Of a stretch of 46,478 nucleotides of DNA, positions 36,095 through 45,265 are shown one piece after another. The DNA comes from Streptomyces tailanensis (GTDB lineage: Bacteria > Actinomycetota > Actinomycetes > Streptomycetales > Streptomycetaceae), in contig NZ_VTHJ01000024.1 of the NCBI RefSeq assembly GCF_008386495.1, positions 73,983-120,460 of the forward strand. Direction: 5' to 3'. The notes under the pieces were generated by a model. It made no database searches. It was not told the DNA's origin and saw only the letters and a list, made by a program, of their open reading frames with translations. The first letter of the stretch is position 1. Every line of letters starts with the position of its first letter. The translations under genes and the position numbers were made by a program.

Positions 36095-38268
36095 TGCCCA
36101 TCCCCGACTTCTCCGGGATCGAGCTCGGATCCCCGGCCCCCGCCGCCGGCACCGACGAGTGGCGTACGGCGGTGAAGCGGGCCACCGACGGGAACGACCT
36201 GCTCTGGGAGACCCCGGAGGGCATCCCGGTCAAGCCGCTGTACACCGGGCAGGACCTGGAGGGCCTGGACTTCCTGGGCACCTATCCGGGCATCGCCCCG
36301 TATCTGCGCGGCCCCTACCCGACGATGTACGTCAACCAGCCCTGGACGATCCGCCAGTACGCGGGCTTCTCCACGGCCGAGGAGTCGAACGCCTTCTACC
36401 GCCGCAATCTGGCGGCCGGTCAGAAGGGCCTGTCCGTCGCCTTCGACCTGCCCACCCACCGCGGCTACGACAGCGACCACCCGCGCGTGACCGGTGACGT
36501 CGGAATGGCGGGCGTGGCGATCGACTCGATTCTCGACATGCGGCAACTCTTCGACGGGATTCCCCTCGACAGGATGACCGTGTCGATGACGATGAACGGC
36601 GCCGTACTGCCCGTGCTCGCGCTGTACATCGTGGCGGCCGAGGAGCAGGGCGTTCCGGCGGAGAAGCTGGCGGGGACCATCCAGAACGACATCCTCAAGG
36701 AGTTCATGGTCCGCAACACCTACATCTACCCGCCGAAGCCGTCGATGCGGATCATCTCCGACATCTTCGCCTTCACCTCCCAGCGGATGCCCCGCTACAA
36801 CTCCATCTCCATCTCCGGTTACCACATCCAGGAGGCGGGCGCGACGGCCGACCTGGAGCTGGCGTACACGCTCGCGGACGGCGTGGAGTACATCCGGGCG
36901 GGCCGCGAGGCGGGGCTGGACGTGGACGCGTTCGCGCCCCGGCTGTCGTTCTTCTGGGCGATCGGCATGAACTTCTTCATGGAGATCGCCAAGCTGCGGG
37001 CGGCCCGGCTGCTGTGGGCGAAGCTGGTCAGGCAGTTCGATCCGAAGAACACCAAGTCCCTCTCCCTGCGCACCCATTCGCAGACCTCGGGCTGGTCGCT
37101 GACCGCGCAGGACGTGTTCAACAACGTGACCCGTACGTGTGTGGAGGCTATGGCGGCCACCCAGGGCCACACCCAGTCGCTGCACACCAACGCCCTCGAC
37201 GAGGCGCTCGCCCTGCCGACGGACTTCTCGGCACGTATCGCCCGCAACACGCAGCTGCTCATCCAGCAGGAGTCCGGCACGACCAGGGTCATCGACCCGT
37301 GGGGCGGCAGCGCCTACGTCGAGAAGCTGACGTACGACCTCGCGCGCCGGGCCTGGCAGCACATCCAGGAGGTCGAGCAGGCGGGCGGCATGGCGCAGGC
37401 CATCGACGCCGGTATCCCGAAGCTGCGCGTGGAGGAGGCGGCGGCGCGCACGCAGGCGCGGATCGACTCCGGGCGCCAGCCGGTCATCGGCGTGAACAAG
37501 TACCGGGTGGACAGCGACGAGGCGATCGAGGTCCTCAAGGTCGACAACTCCTCCGTACGCGCCCAGCAGATCGAGAAGCTGCGGCGATTGCGCGAGGAGC
37601 GGGACGACCGGGAATGCCAGGGCGCGCTCGACGCTCTGACCCGGGCGGCCGGCGGCGAAGGCAACCTGCTGGAGCTCGCGGTGAACGCGGCCCGGGCCAA
37701 GGCCACCGTCGGGGAGATCTCCGACGCCCTGGAGAAGGTGTACGGGCGGCACGCGAGCCAGATCCGTACGATCTCCGGCGTGTACCGCAACGAAGCAGGC
37801 CAGTCCCCGTCGGTGGAGCGCACCCGGACCCTGGTGGACGCCTTCGGCGAGGCCGAGGGCCGCCGGCCGCGCATCCTGGTCGCCAAGATGGGCCAGGACG
37901 GCCACGACCGGGGCCAGAAGGTCATCGCCACCGCCTTCGCCGACCTCGGCTTCGACGTCGACGTCGGCCCGCTCTTCCAGACCCCGGCGGAGGTGGCCCG
38001 TCAGGCCGTCGAGGCGGACGTGCACATCGTGGGCGTCTCTTCGCTGGCCGCCGGGCACCTCACCCTCGTACCGGCGCTGCGCGAGGAGCTGGCGGCGGAG
38101 GGCCGGGAGGACATCATGATCGTGGTCGGCGGGGTGATCCCGCCGCAGGACGTGCCGACCCTGCTTCAGATGGGCGCGGCGGCCGTGTTCCCGCCCGGCA
38201 CGGTGATCCCGGACGCGGCGTACGACCTCGTCGAGCGGCTGTCGGCCGACCTCGGGCACGACCGGTGA
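36094..38268 (+). CDS. mutB: Methylmalonyl-CoA mutase large (alpha) subunit
   Basis: 724 aa catalytic subunit that interconverts (R)-methylmalonyl-CoA and succinyl-CoA, linking propionyl-CoA metabolism, odd-chain and branched acids, and polyketide extender supply. Substrate barrel: TMYVNQPWTIRQYAGFSTAE, then RNTQLLIQQESGTTRVIDPW. The cobalamin domain has the base-off motif GQDGHDRGQK with His604, and VVGGVIPPQDVPTLLQMGAA. The start overlaps mutA and the end overlaps meaB (GTGA). No epimerase or propionyl-CoA carboxylase gene is in the window. Confidence 0.97.
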   Translation: MPIPDFSGIELGSPAPAAGTDEWRTAVKRATDGNDLLWETPEGIPVKPLYTGQDLEGLDFLGTYPGIAPYLRGPYPTMYVNQPWTIRQYAGFSTAEESNAFYRRNLAAGQKGLSVAFDLPTHRGYDSDHPRVTGDVGMAGVAIDSILDMRQLFDGIPLDRMTVSMTMNGAVLPVLALYIVAAEEQGVPAEKLAGTIQNDILKEFMVRNTYIYPPKPSMRIISDIFAFTSQRMPRYNSISISGYHIQEAGATADLELAYTLADGVEYIRAGREAGLDVDAFAPRLSFFWAIGMNFFMEIAKLRAARLLWAKLVRQFDPKNTKSLSLRTHSQTSGWSLTAQDVFNNVTRTCVEAMAATQGHTQSLHTNALDEALALPTDFSARIARNTQLLIQQESGTTRVIDPWGGSAYVEKLTYDLARRAWQHIQEVEQAGGMAQAIDAGIPKLRVEEAAARTQARIDSGRQPVIGVNKYRVDSDEAIEVLKVDNSSVRAQQIEKLRRLREERDDRECQGALDALTRAAGGEGNLLELAVNAARAKATVGEISDALEKVYGRHASQIRTISGVYRNEAGQSPSVERTRTLVDAFGEAEGRRPRILVAKMGQDGHDRGQKVIATAFADLGFDVDVGPLFQTPAEVARQAVEADVHIVGVSSLAAGHLTLVPALREELAAEGREDIMIVVGGVIPPQDVPTLLQMGAAAVFPPGTVIPDAAYDLVERLSADLGHDR

Positions 38269-39242
38269 TCGACCTCGACGCGTATGTGAAGGGTGTACTC
38301 GACGGGAAGCGGGCGATCGTCGCGCGCGCCATCACGCTCGTCGAGTCCACCCGGCCCGGGCACCGGGCGCTGGCCCAGGAGTTGCTGACGGAGCTGCTTC
38401 CGCACAGCGGCCGGGCCCGGCGGATCGGGGTCAGCGGGGTGCCCGGCGTGGGCAAGTCGACGTTCATCGACGCGTTCGGCACGATGCTCACCTCGCTCGG
38501 GCACCGGGTGGCGGTGCTCGCCGTCGACCCGTCCTCCAGCCGGACGGGCGGGTCGATCCTGGGCGACAAGACGCGTATGGAACGCCTGGCCGTCGATTCG
38601 GCCGCGTTCATCCGGCCCTCCCCCACCGCGGGCACCCTGGGCGGGGTCGCGAAGGCGACGCGCGAGTCGATCGTGGTGATGGAGGCGGCCGGCTACGACG
38701 TGGTCCTCGTCGAGACGGTCGGCGTCGGCCAGTCCGAGACCGCCGTCGCCAACATGGTCGACTCCTTCCTCCTCCTCACCCTCGCCCGCACCGGCGACCA
38801 GCTCCAGGGCATCAAGAAGGGCGTCCTGGAACTGGCCGACGTCATCGCCGTCAACAAGGCGGACGGCCCGCACGAGCGCGACGCCCGCGCCGCCGCCCGC
38901 GAACTCTCCGGCGCCCTGCGGCTGATGCACGGCAAGGACGCCGCCTGGACCCCGCCCGTTCTGCACTGCAGCGCCCGCGAGTCCACCGGCCTCGACACCG
39001 TCTGGGACCGCCTCGAACAGCACCGCACCCTCCTGGACTCGACCGGCCGCCTCACCGCCAAGCGCCGCGAGCAGCAGGTCGACTGGACCTGGACCATGGT
39101 CCGCGACGAACTCCTGACCCGCCTGCACGCGGATCCGGCCGTACGAGCCCTCGCACCCGGCCTGGAACAGCAGGTCAGGAACGGGGAGTTGACGGCGACA
39201 CTGGCCGCCGAGCGCATTCTGGAGGCGTTCGGCGGCGACTGA
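38265..39242 (+). CDS. meaB: MeaB, GTPase chaperone of methylmalonyl-CoA mutase
   Basis: 325 aa G3E P-loop GTPase: Walker A GVPGVGKST (58-66), LAVDPSSSRTGGSILGDKTR, switch region LVETVGVGQSETAVANMVDS, and base-recognition NKADG. In studied bacteria MeaB gates cofactor loading and protects or reactivates the mutase. GTG 38265 overlaps the mutB stop (GTGA), so all three mut genes are coupled. Confidence 0.96.
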   Translation: MIDLDAYVKGVLDGKRAIVARAITLVESTRPGHRALAQELLTELLPHSGRARRIGVSGVPGVGKSTFIDAFGTMLTSLGHRVAVLAVDPSSSRTGGSILGDKTRMERLAVDSAAFIRPSPTAGTLGGVAKATRESIVVMEAAGYDVVLVETVGVGQSETAVANMVDSFLLLTLARTGDQLQGIKKGVLELADVIAVNKADGPHERDARAAARELSGALRLMHGKDAAWTPPVLHCSARESTGLDTVWDRLEQHRTLLDSTGRLTAKRREQQVDWTWTMVRDELLTRLHADPAVRALAPGLEQQVRNGELTATLAAERILEAFGGD

Positions 39243-39278
39243 CGGGGACCGCCCGCGGAGGCCCGGGCACGGCCGATG

Positions 39279-40004
39279 TCAGGCCGAACGCCCCGCCACG
39301 TACCACTTCGACGGCAGCTCGATCCGGGTGCCCTCGGGCGTGTACTCGGTGGTGATCAGCGGCAGTTCACCGCTGGTGAGGACGGTGAGCCCGGCCGCGC
39401 TCAGGTACTCCGGGATCGCTTCGTCGGTGACCTCGCCGGGGGCGATGCCGTGCCGGAAGATCGGGGCGAGCTTGGCCGGTGGGCCGGAGGGGTTCTGTGC
39501 CAGGCCCATGAGCACGGGCTTGGCGGCCTCGGCGAGTTCGACCAGACAGGCCCGGCCGCGCTCCCCCACCAGCGTGGCGACGGTGTCGACGAGGCCCTGC
39601 CGGTCGTCGGGCTCGCACTGGTGCAGGACGCCCCGCAGATAGACGTTGGTGTCGCCGAGTTCCGTGTGCAGCGCCTCGGTCTCGGTCTTCTCCGCCGCGT
39701 CAAGGAGCCGGTACTCGGCCCCGTGGTCAGGGTCGGCGCGCCGGGCGTGGTCGAGGGCGGCGGCCGACAGATCGGCGCCGATCACCCGGGCGAAACGGTC
39801 CGCCAGGAACCGGGTCTGGGTACCGTTGCCGCAGCCCAGGTCCACCAGCGGCAGGCCGGGGGCGGTCAAGTACGGCTCGAACAGGGCGAGATGGACGCCC
39901 ACGGTGCGCTCGGGCTCGGCGTCCCAGAAGACGGCGCCCGGTTCCTGGGGCGCCTCCCGCCAGAACCCCTCCCATGCCTCCTTGTACCGACTCGTCACGC
40001 TCAT
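39279..40004 (-). CDS. Class I SAM-dependent methyltransferase
   Basis: 241 aa. Motif I is PLVDLGCGNGTQTRFLADRF near residue 52, then VIGADLSAAALDHARRA. Later blocks (GVLHQCEPDDRQGLVDTVAT, then GERGRACLVELAEAAKPVLM) fit a small-molecule or thiopurine-like methyltransferase. The substrate is unknown. GGGGAG 7 bases upstream supports ATG 40004. It is convergent with meaB across 36 bases. Confidence 0.88.
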   Translation of the reverse strand: MSVTSRYKEAWEGFWREAPQEPGAVFWDAEPERTVGVHLALFEPYLTAPGLPLVDLGCGNGTQTRFLADRFARVIGADLSAAALDHARRADPDHGAEYRLLDAAEKTETEALHTELGDTNVYLRGVLHQCEPDDRQGLVDTVATLVGERGRACLVELAEAAKPVLMGLAQNPSGPPAKLAPIFRHGIAPGEVTDEAIPEYLSAAGLTVLTSGELPLITTEYTPEGTRIELPSKWYVAGRSA

Positions 40005-40157
40005 GCCCAACTCCCCTGGGTACGACGCCGATCCGCCCGTCGCGGTGGCCGAGATCGGTCTACCGCGCCCGGCCCGCGGCGACAAGCACCAGGCGCGTAC
40101 CTTCACCTCTTGTTCCGAATACGCGCGCCCTCGCACGCCCCCTGAGGAACCGGCAGC

Positions 40158-42635
40158 TCAGCGGCGTCGTGGCAGCGTCAGCTCGAACCACACGGTCTTG
40201 CCCCCGCCGGTACGGCTGGTGCCCCACTCCCGCGCCAGTGTGCTCAGCACCCGCAGCCCCCGCCCGAGCTCGTCGGTGGGGCCCGCGCTGAGCAGCGTCG
40301 GCAGGGTCTGGTCCTCGTCGTAGACCTCGCACAGCAGTGTGTCGCCGCGTACGAGCCGCAGTTCGATCCGGCGGCCGCGCGCGTGGCGTACGGCGTTGGT
40401 GACGAGCTCACCGACCAGCAACTCGGTGGTGTCCGTGAGCGACTGAAGCCCCCAGACGCAGAGCTGTTCGCGGACGACGGCACGGGCCCGGCCGACCTCG
40501 ATCGGGTCGGGGGAGAGCCGCCACTCGGCGACGTCCTCCGGCTCGATGCCGTTGAGGCGGGCCATGAGCAGGGCCACGTCGTCCTTCCGGCCGCCGCGGC
40601 CCGCTTCGGAGAAGGTCGCGGCGAGGGCGCGGATCACGGTGTCGCAGGCGTCGTCCATGGAGGCCGCGGGATGGGCGGCCGACTCGCAGAGGGTCGCGAG
40701 GCCCAGGCCGATGTCCTCGCCGCGCACCTCCACGAGGCCGTCGGTGCACATCACCAGCCGGTCGCCGGGCTCCACCCGTACGCGTACCGCCTGGAACGGC
40801 ACCCCGCCGACGCCGATGGGCGCGCCCGTGGGCAGGTCGAGCAGCTCGCTGCGGCCGTCCTCCGCGCGGACCAGCACGGGTGGGATGTGGCCGGCGTTGG
40901 CGAGGTGCAGCTCGCTCGCTATGGGGTCGTAGACGGCGTACAGGCAGGTCGCGAGGTAGTGCTCGCCGAGGCGTTGGGCGAGGTCGTCGAGGTTGCGCAG
41001 GAGCTGCGCGGGCGGCAGGTCGAGCGCGGCCATGGTCTGCACGGCGGTGCGCAACTGGCCCATCATCGCGGCCGAGTTGAGGCCGTGCCCCATGACGTCG
41101 CCGACGACCAGGGCGGTCCGGGCGCCCGGCAGCTTCACCGAGTCGAACCAGTCGCCGCCGACGCGTCCGAGCAGGGTGCCCGGGAGGTAGCGGGTGGCGA
41201 TGTCGCAGCCCGCCATGTGGCCCGCGATGTTCGGCAGCATGCTGTCCTGGAGCGTCTCGGCGACGTTCTCCTGGTAGGTGTACATGCGCGCGTTGTCGAG
41301 GACGAGGCCCGCGCGGGCGGCGAGTTCGGCGCCCGTGACGCGGTCCATGTCGTTGAATACCTCGCGCTCCGGGTGGCGCAGCAGGATCATGAAGCCGAGC
41401 ACCACGTTGCGGGCCTTGAGCGGCACGACCAGCATGGAACGGCCCGTGATCAGCGGCCGGATGTCGCGCTTCTCGAACTGCGCGGCGATCGCGTGCCCCA
41501 TCTGCTCGCTGATGCGCGGCACGAGCACGGGCTCGCCGGTGGTCATGCACTGGAAGAACGGGGTGTGCGCCGGGAAGGGCATGGCCTCGCCGACCGGTAC
41601 GACGTCGTCCCAGCGGCCGGGCTCGTCCGTGTGCTCGACGGCGACCCGGTGCCACATGGTGCTGGTGTCCGGCACCCCGTCGGGGAAGCCCTCACCGGCG
41701 ACGACCTGCTCGCGCAGGTAGGTGCCGGCCACGTCCGTGAAACGGGGTACGACCGCCTTGCTGACCTCGATGATGGTCCGGGAGAGGTCGAGGGAGGTGC
41801 CGATGCGTCCGCTCACCTCGTTGAGGAACTCCAGGCGCTCGCGTACGGCGGCGTGTTCGAGGTCCTGGCGCTCGTCCTCCAGGCCTTCCGGTACCGGCAG
41901 CCCTTCGGCGACGGCGCGCGCCGCGCGCTCCCGGCGCGCCTGCCGCTCGGTGCGCCGGGCCACGCCCCAGTCGGGGGTGACGGGCACCCGGTCGTTCTGG
42001 CTGAACTCCAGTATCGGATAGCCCAGTTCGAGGACCTGCGCGACGATGCGGGTGCTCTCGCCGACGCTCATGCTGGGCAGGATCTCGGGGAGGCGGCGGG
42101 CGAGTTCCTCGGCGCCGGGGAAGTCGGTGTGCAGGGCGAAGCCGGGCACGATGCGTTCGACGGCCACGTCCTCGTCCTCGTGGCGCAGCGCCCCGGCGTC
42201 GGCGGCCAGCACGAGAAGGCGCTCCGGCCCGGGGACGACCAGCGGATAGCCCCACCACAGGACGTCCACGCGCTCCCGCCCGGGCACGGTGATCCGGGCC
42301 CGGCCGGCCGCCGGGTAGGAGAGCTGTCCGTCGAGGGAGGACTCCAGGTCGTGGCCGGGTCCGTCGTACGGGCCGTACGCCCCGGAGCGCGGGGGGTCGT
42401 CCTCCTCCTCGGGGAGGGCGCCGGATACGGGCAGCAGGTCCAGGACGGGGCGGCCCACCGCGTCGTCCCTCGTGGCGCCGAAGAGCCGCCGGGCTCGGCT
42501 GCTCCAGTGCGACACGAGACCGCCGCGGTCGACGACGACCACGGCAAGGGGGACGCGGCCGGCCGCGGCGTGTTCCGCCGTGCCGTCACCGGCTCCGGGG
42601 CCGGTTGTCGCGCCCGTGTCGGTGCCACGGTCCAT
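40158..42635 (-). CDS. PAS-GAF-SpoIIE phosphatase with anti-sigma-like ATPase
   Basis: 825 aa. PAS at about 26-75 (LAVVVVDRGGLVSHWSSRAR), a middle region, GAF at about 280-445 (MLVVPLKARNVVLGFMILLR), SpoIIE/PP2C phosphatase at about 475-680 (GDVMGHGLNSAAMMGQLR near 512; MCTDGLVEVRG; GRKDDVALLM), then a HATPase of the RsbW/anti-sigma type at the C-terminus (ELLVGELVTNAVRHARG near 747). Such proteins dephosphorylate anti-anti-sigma factors and often also kinase-bind them, so it may act on stress sigma partner switches such as the one implied at 480-1274. ATG 42635 is preceded by AAAGGG. The input signal is unknown; no membrane segment is seen. Confidence 0.92.
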   Translation of the reverse strand: MDRGTDTGATTGPGAGDGTAEHAAAGRVPLAVVVVDRGGLVSHWSSRARRLFGATRDDAVGRPVLDLLPVSGALPEEEDDPPRSGAYGPYDGPGHDLESSLDGQLSYPAAGRARITVPGRERVDVLWWGYPLVVPGPERLLVLAADAGALRHEDEDVAVERIVPGFALHTDFPGAEELARRLPEILPSMSVGESTRIVAQVLELGYPILEFSQNDRVPVTPDWGVARRTERQARRERAARAVAEGLPVPEGLEDERQDLEHAAVRERLEFLNEVSGRIGTSLDLSRTIIEVSKAVVPRFTDVAGTYLREQVVAGEGFPDGVPDTSTMWHRVAVEHTDEPGRWDDVVPVGEAMPFPAHTPFFQCMTTGEPVLVPRISEQMGHAIAAQFEKRDIRPLITGRSMLVVPLKARNVVLGFMILLRHPEREVFNDMDRVTGAELAARAGLVLDNARMYTYQENVAETLQDSMLPNIAGHMAGCDIATRYLPGTLLGRVGGDWFDSVKLPGARTALVVGDVMGHGLNSAAMMGQLRTAVQTMAALDLPPAQLLRNLDDLAQRLGEHYLATCLYAVYDPIASELHLANAGHIPPVLVRAEDGRSELLDLPTGAPIGVGGVPFQAVRVRVEPGDRLVMCTDGLVEVRGEDIGLGLATLCESAAHPAASMDDACDTVIRALAATFSEAGRGGRKDDVALLMARLNGIEPEDVAEWRLSPDPIEVGRARAVVREQLCVWGLQSLTDTTELLVGELVTNAVRHARGRRIELRLVRGDTLLCEVYDEDQTLPTLLSAGPTDELGRGLRVLSTLAREWGTSRTGGGKTVWFELTLPRRR

Positions 42636-42818
42636 GGCCAAGGCCCTTTCTTCCCCACGGCTCGCAAGATCTGCCGCGCCCCCACTACCGTACGGCGGCG
42701 TAGCGTCGCGATGTGTGCCAATACGCGAATTACACAGGAGGAGCCTCCCGCGCACCGCCGGTCGCACACACGGCGCACGATTCACTCGCACGCCCCCTGG
42801 TCAGTGAACGGCCAACGC

Positions 42819-45098
42819 TCAGTCCATGTGGCCCAGTTGCAGATCCCGCTCCGTGCTGCCGCCTGCGGCGATCTGGAGCACCGTCGCGACCGGTGGGTAT
42901 CCGGTGGCGATCACCGTGTACTCGCCGGAGGCCAGGTCGGCGAACCGGAATGTTCCGTCGAGGCCGGTGGTGAGGGTGTCGACCACGTTTCCGGCGGCGT
43001 CGAGGAGGGTGACGCGGGCGTCCTCGACGGGACGGCCGCCGCCGGCGCGGACCGTGCCCGTCAGGACGGCGCCCCCGGCGAGTTCGACGTCCTGGTGGGT
43101 CTCGCCGGCGGCCCGGACGGCGACGGGCAGCGCGGCCGGGCGGTAGGAGTGGGTGCCGGCGGCGAGGGTGTACTCCCCGGCGACCAGTTCGGTGATGCGG
43201 TACTCGCCCTCCTCGCCGCTGCGCGTGGTCACGACGACCTCGCCGTGGACGTCGGTGAGCGTGACCGTCGCGTCGGGCACCGGCCTGCCGTCGGCCGTGC
43301 GCACCACACCGACCAGCCGCCCCGCGCCGCCGAGCACGATGTCGACCTCGACGGGACGCTCGCCGACGGTCACGCTCACCGCCTGCGGCTGGTGGCCGCC
43401 CGCGGCCGCGATCAGCACATACGCCCCTGGCTCGGGGACGGACAGCGCGTACCGCCCGTCCTCGCCGCTGTCGCCGCGCCCGGTCTGCCGGCCGGTGGCG
43501 TCGATGAGGGTGAGCGCGGCCCGGGGCATGACGGTGCCGTCGGGACGCTGGACCGTGCCGCAGACGGGGACCCCGGGTTCGTACGGGGATCGCGCCTGCG
43601 GGATGTGGTCGGGCGGCACGGGCTCGGCGAGAGCCTCGTCGTGGGACACCAGGGGTTGCTCCTTGAGGAAGCAGGCGATGAGAAGCCCGAGGACGAGCAC
43701 CGGCACGAGGTACAGGAACATCCGGGGCACGGCGTCGGCGTAGGCCTCGGCGGGGGTGTCGCGCACCTGGGCGAGCCGGTCCGTCAGGAGTGTGCCGAGG
43801 ACGGCCACGGCCACGATCCCGCCCAGCTGCCGGAAGTAGTTGTTGGCGTGGGTGGCGCTGCCTGTGTCGGAGGGGCGCACGGAGCTCTGCACGGCGAGGA
43901 TCAGGACCGGCATCACCATGCCGATGCCGGTGCCGAGGACGGCTGTCCAGAGGCCGAAGTGCAGCCGGGGGGTGTCGGTCTCCAGGCGGGACAGCAGCCA
44001 CATGCCGATGGCGGCGAGGGCGCTGCCGAGGATCGGGTACGTCCTGTAGTGCCCGGTGTGGCCGATGAGTTGGCCGGAGACGACGGACGCGCCGACGATG
44101 CCGGCCAGCATCGGCAGCATGAGCAGCCCGGACTCCGTCGCGGACGTCCCTTCCACGGTCTGCAGATAGGCCGGCAGGTAGCTGACGGCAGCGAAGAGCG
44201 CGCCGCCGATGGCCGCTCCCACGAGCCCGGTGACGACGAAGGCCCGGTCCCTGAACAGCCGCAGGGGCATGAGGGGTTCGGCCGCGAACCGTTCGACGAC
44301 GAGGAGGAGGCCGGTCGCCGCCACCGCCCCGGCGACGAGTCCGAGGACGACCCGCGAGTCCCACGCGTACGTCCCGCCGCCCCAACTGGCCACCAGCACC
44401 AGGCAGGTGGAAGCGACGGTCAGCAGCAGCGCTCCGAGCACGTCGAAGCGCCTTCCGGGGGCGGTCTTCGGCAGCTTCAGGGCGAGGCTGACGACGGCCA
44501 GGGTGAGGAGCCCGAAGGGCACGTTAACGAAGAAGCACCATCGCCAGGAGAGGTGGTCCGTGAAATAGCCCCCGAGGAGCGGGCCGGTGAGGGAGGCGAG
44601 TCCGAACGCGGCGCCGGCCAGGGCCATGAAGCGGCCGCGCGCGCGGGGCGGCACGATGTCGGCGATGATCGCCTGGACGCCGGTCATGAGTCCGCCCGCG
44701 CCGACGCCCTGGAGCGCCCGGAAGGCGATGAGCTGGTCCATGGTGTGTGCGGAGCCGGCGAGCACGGAGCCGATCACGAAGACCAGGATCGCGAACTGGA
44801 AGACGCCCTTGCGGCCACGGCGTTCGCTGAGCCTGCCGTGGATGGGCAGTCCGACGGTGCCGGTGAGCAGGTACGCGGTGATCGCCCAGGACATCCGGTC
44901 CGTGCCGTGCAGTTCGCCGGCGATCCGTGGGAGCGCGGTGGCCACGGTCATCTGTTCCAGTGCGGCGAGGAGCAGCACGAGCATGAGGGCGAAGAAGACC
45001 CACCGCACGCGGTGCGGGCCGGGTCGGGGAGGATCGACGACCGGTGGTGGTGCGGGGGTGGTGGCCGGTTCGTCCTTCACCAGTGTGATCGCGCCCAT
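42819..45098 (-). CDS. MFS (DHA2-type) transporter fused to three carboxypeptidase-regulatory-like domains
   Basis: 759 aa. Residues about 30-495 are a 14-helix drug:H+ antiporter: RISWAITAYLLTGT-like helices, LIAFRALQGVGAGGLMTGVQ, FVNVPFGLLTLAVVSLALKL. From about 510 to the end come three tandem domains of the carboxypeptidase-regulatory/Cna-B-like beta-sandwich class, each with an xDGxY or xGEYx core: GEDGRYALSVPEPGAYVLIA, GEEGEYRITELVAGEYTLAA, LDGTFRFADLASGEYTVIAT. Drug efflux is typical of the transporter; the tail function is unknown. GAGGAG 10 bases upstream of ATG 45098 overlaps a large inverted repeat. Confidence 0.92.
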   Translation of the reverse strand: MGAITLVKDEPATTPAPPPVVDPPRPGPHRVRWVFFALMLVLLLAALEQMTVATALPRIAGELHGTDRMSWAITAYLLTGTVGLPIHGRLSERRGRKGVFQFAILVFVIGSVLAGSAHTMDQLIAFRALQGVGAGGLMTGVQAIIADIVPPRARGRFMALAGAAFGLASLTGPLLGGYFTDHLSWRWCFFVNVPFGLLTLAVVSLALKLPKTAPGRRFDVLGALLLTVASTCLVLVASWGGGTYAWDSRVVLGLVAGAVAATGLLLVVERFAAEPLMPLRLFRDRAFVVTGLVGAAIGGALFAAVSYLPAYLQTVEGTSATESGLLMLPMLAGIVGASVVSGQLIGHTGHYRTYPILGSALAAIGMWLLSRLETDTPRLHFGLWTAVLGTGIGMVMPVLILAVQSSVRPSDTGSATHANNYFRQLGGIVAVAVLGTLLTDRLAQVRDTPAEAYADAVPRMFLYLVPVLVLGLLIACFLKEQPLVSHDEALAEPVPPDHIPQARSPYEPGVPVCGTVQRPDGTVMPRAALTLIDATGRQTGRGDSGEDGRYALSVPEPGAYVLIAAAGGHQPQAVSVTVGERPVEVDIVLGGAGRLVGVVRTADGRPVPDATVTLTDVHGEVVVTTRSGEEGEYRITELVAGEYTLAAGTHSYRPAALPVAVRAAGETHQDVELAGGAVLTGTVRAGGGRPVEDARVTLLDAAGNVVDTLTTGLDGTFRFADLASGEYTVIATGYPPVATVLQIAAGGSTERDLQLGHMD

Positions 45099-45111
45099 GC
45101 GTACCGCTCTC

Positions 45112-45171
45112 CTCGTCGCACTTACCGCCCAATTGCCGCATTAAGCGGCAACTGTCGGCAAGTGCGACGAG
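45112..45171. promoter_or_regulatory. 60-bp nested inverted repeat at the MFS ribosome site
   Basis: Outer arms CTCGTCGCACTT (45112-45123) and AAGTGCGACGAG (45160-45171) are perfect. After one mismatch, CCG pairs with CGG, and an inner TTGCCGC-attaa-GCGGCAA (45133-45151) forms a second stem. On the MFS strand the distal arm runs into GAGGAG, its ribosome site. It could be a repressor operator or an RNA structure that hides the ribosome site. Confidence 0.65.
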
Positions 45172-45265
45172 TTACGGCATTCCGGGGAGCGTCAGAGAGA
45201 TCCACTCGAACCGGTGAGGGCGGCAACACGCCCGGCTCTGTTGCCCGTTGAGCGGACCTACTTAC

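Noticed and set aside
35017..38259. A minus-strand open frame of about 1080 codons
   Set aside because: It lies opposite mutA and mutB, which have complete family motifs and coupled starts. No domain is seen in the antisense product.
40383..45251. A very long open frame on the plus strand (over 1600 codons)
   Set aside because: It is antisense to the SpoIIE-type and MFS genes, whose motifs are clear. It has biased composition and no recognisable domain; long antisense frames are expected at this GC content.
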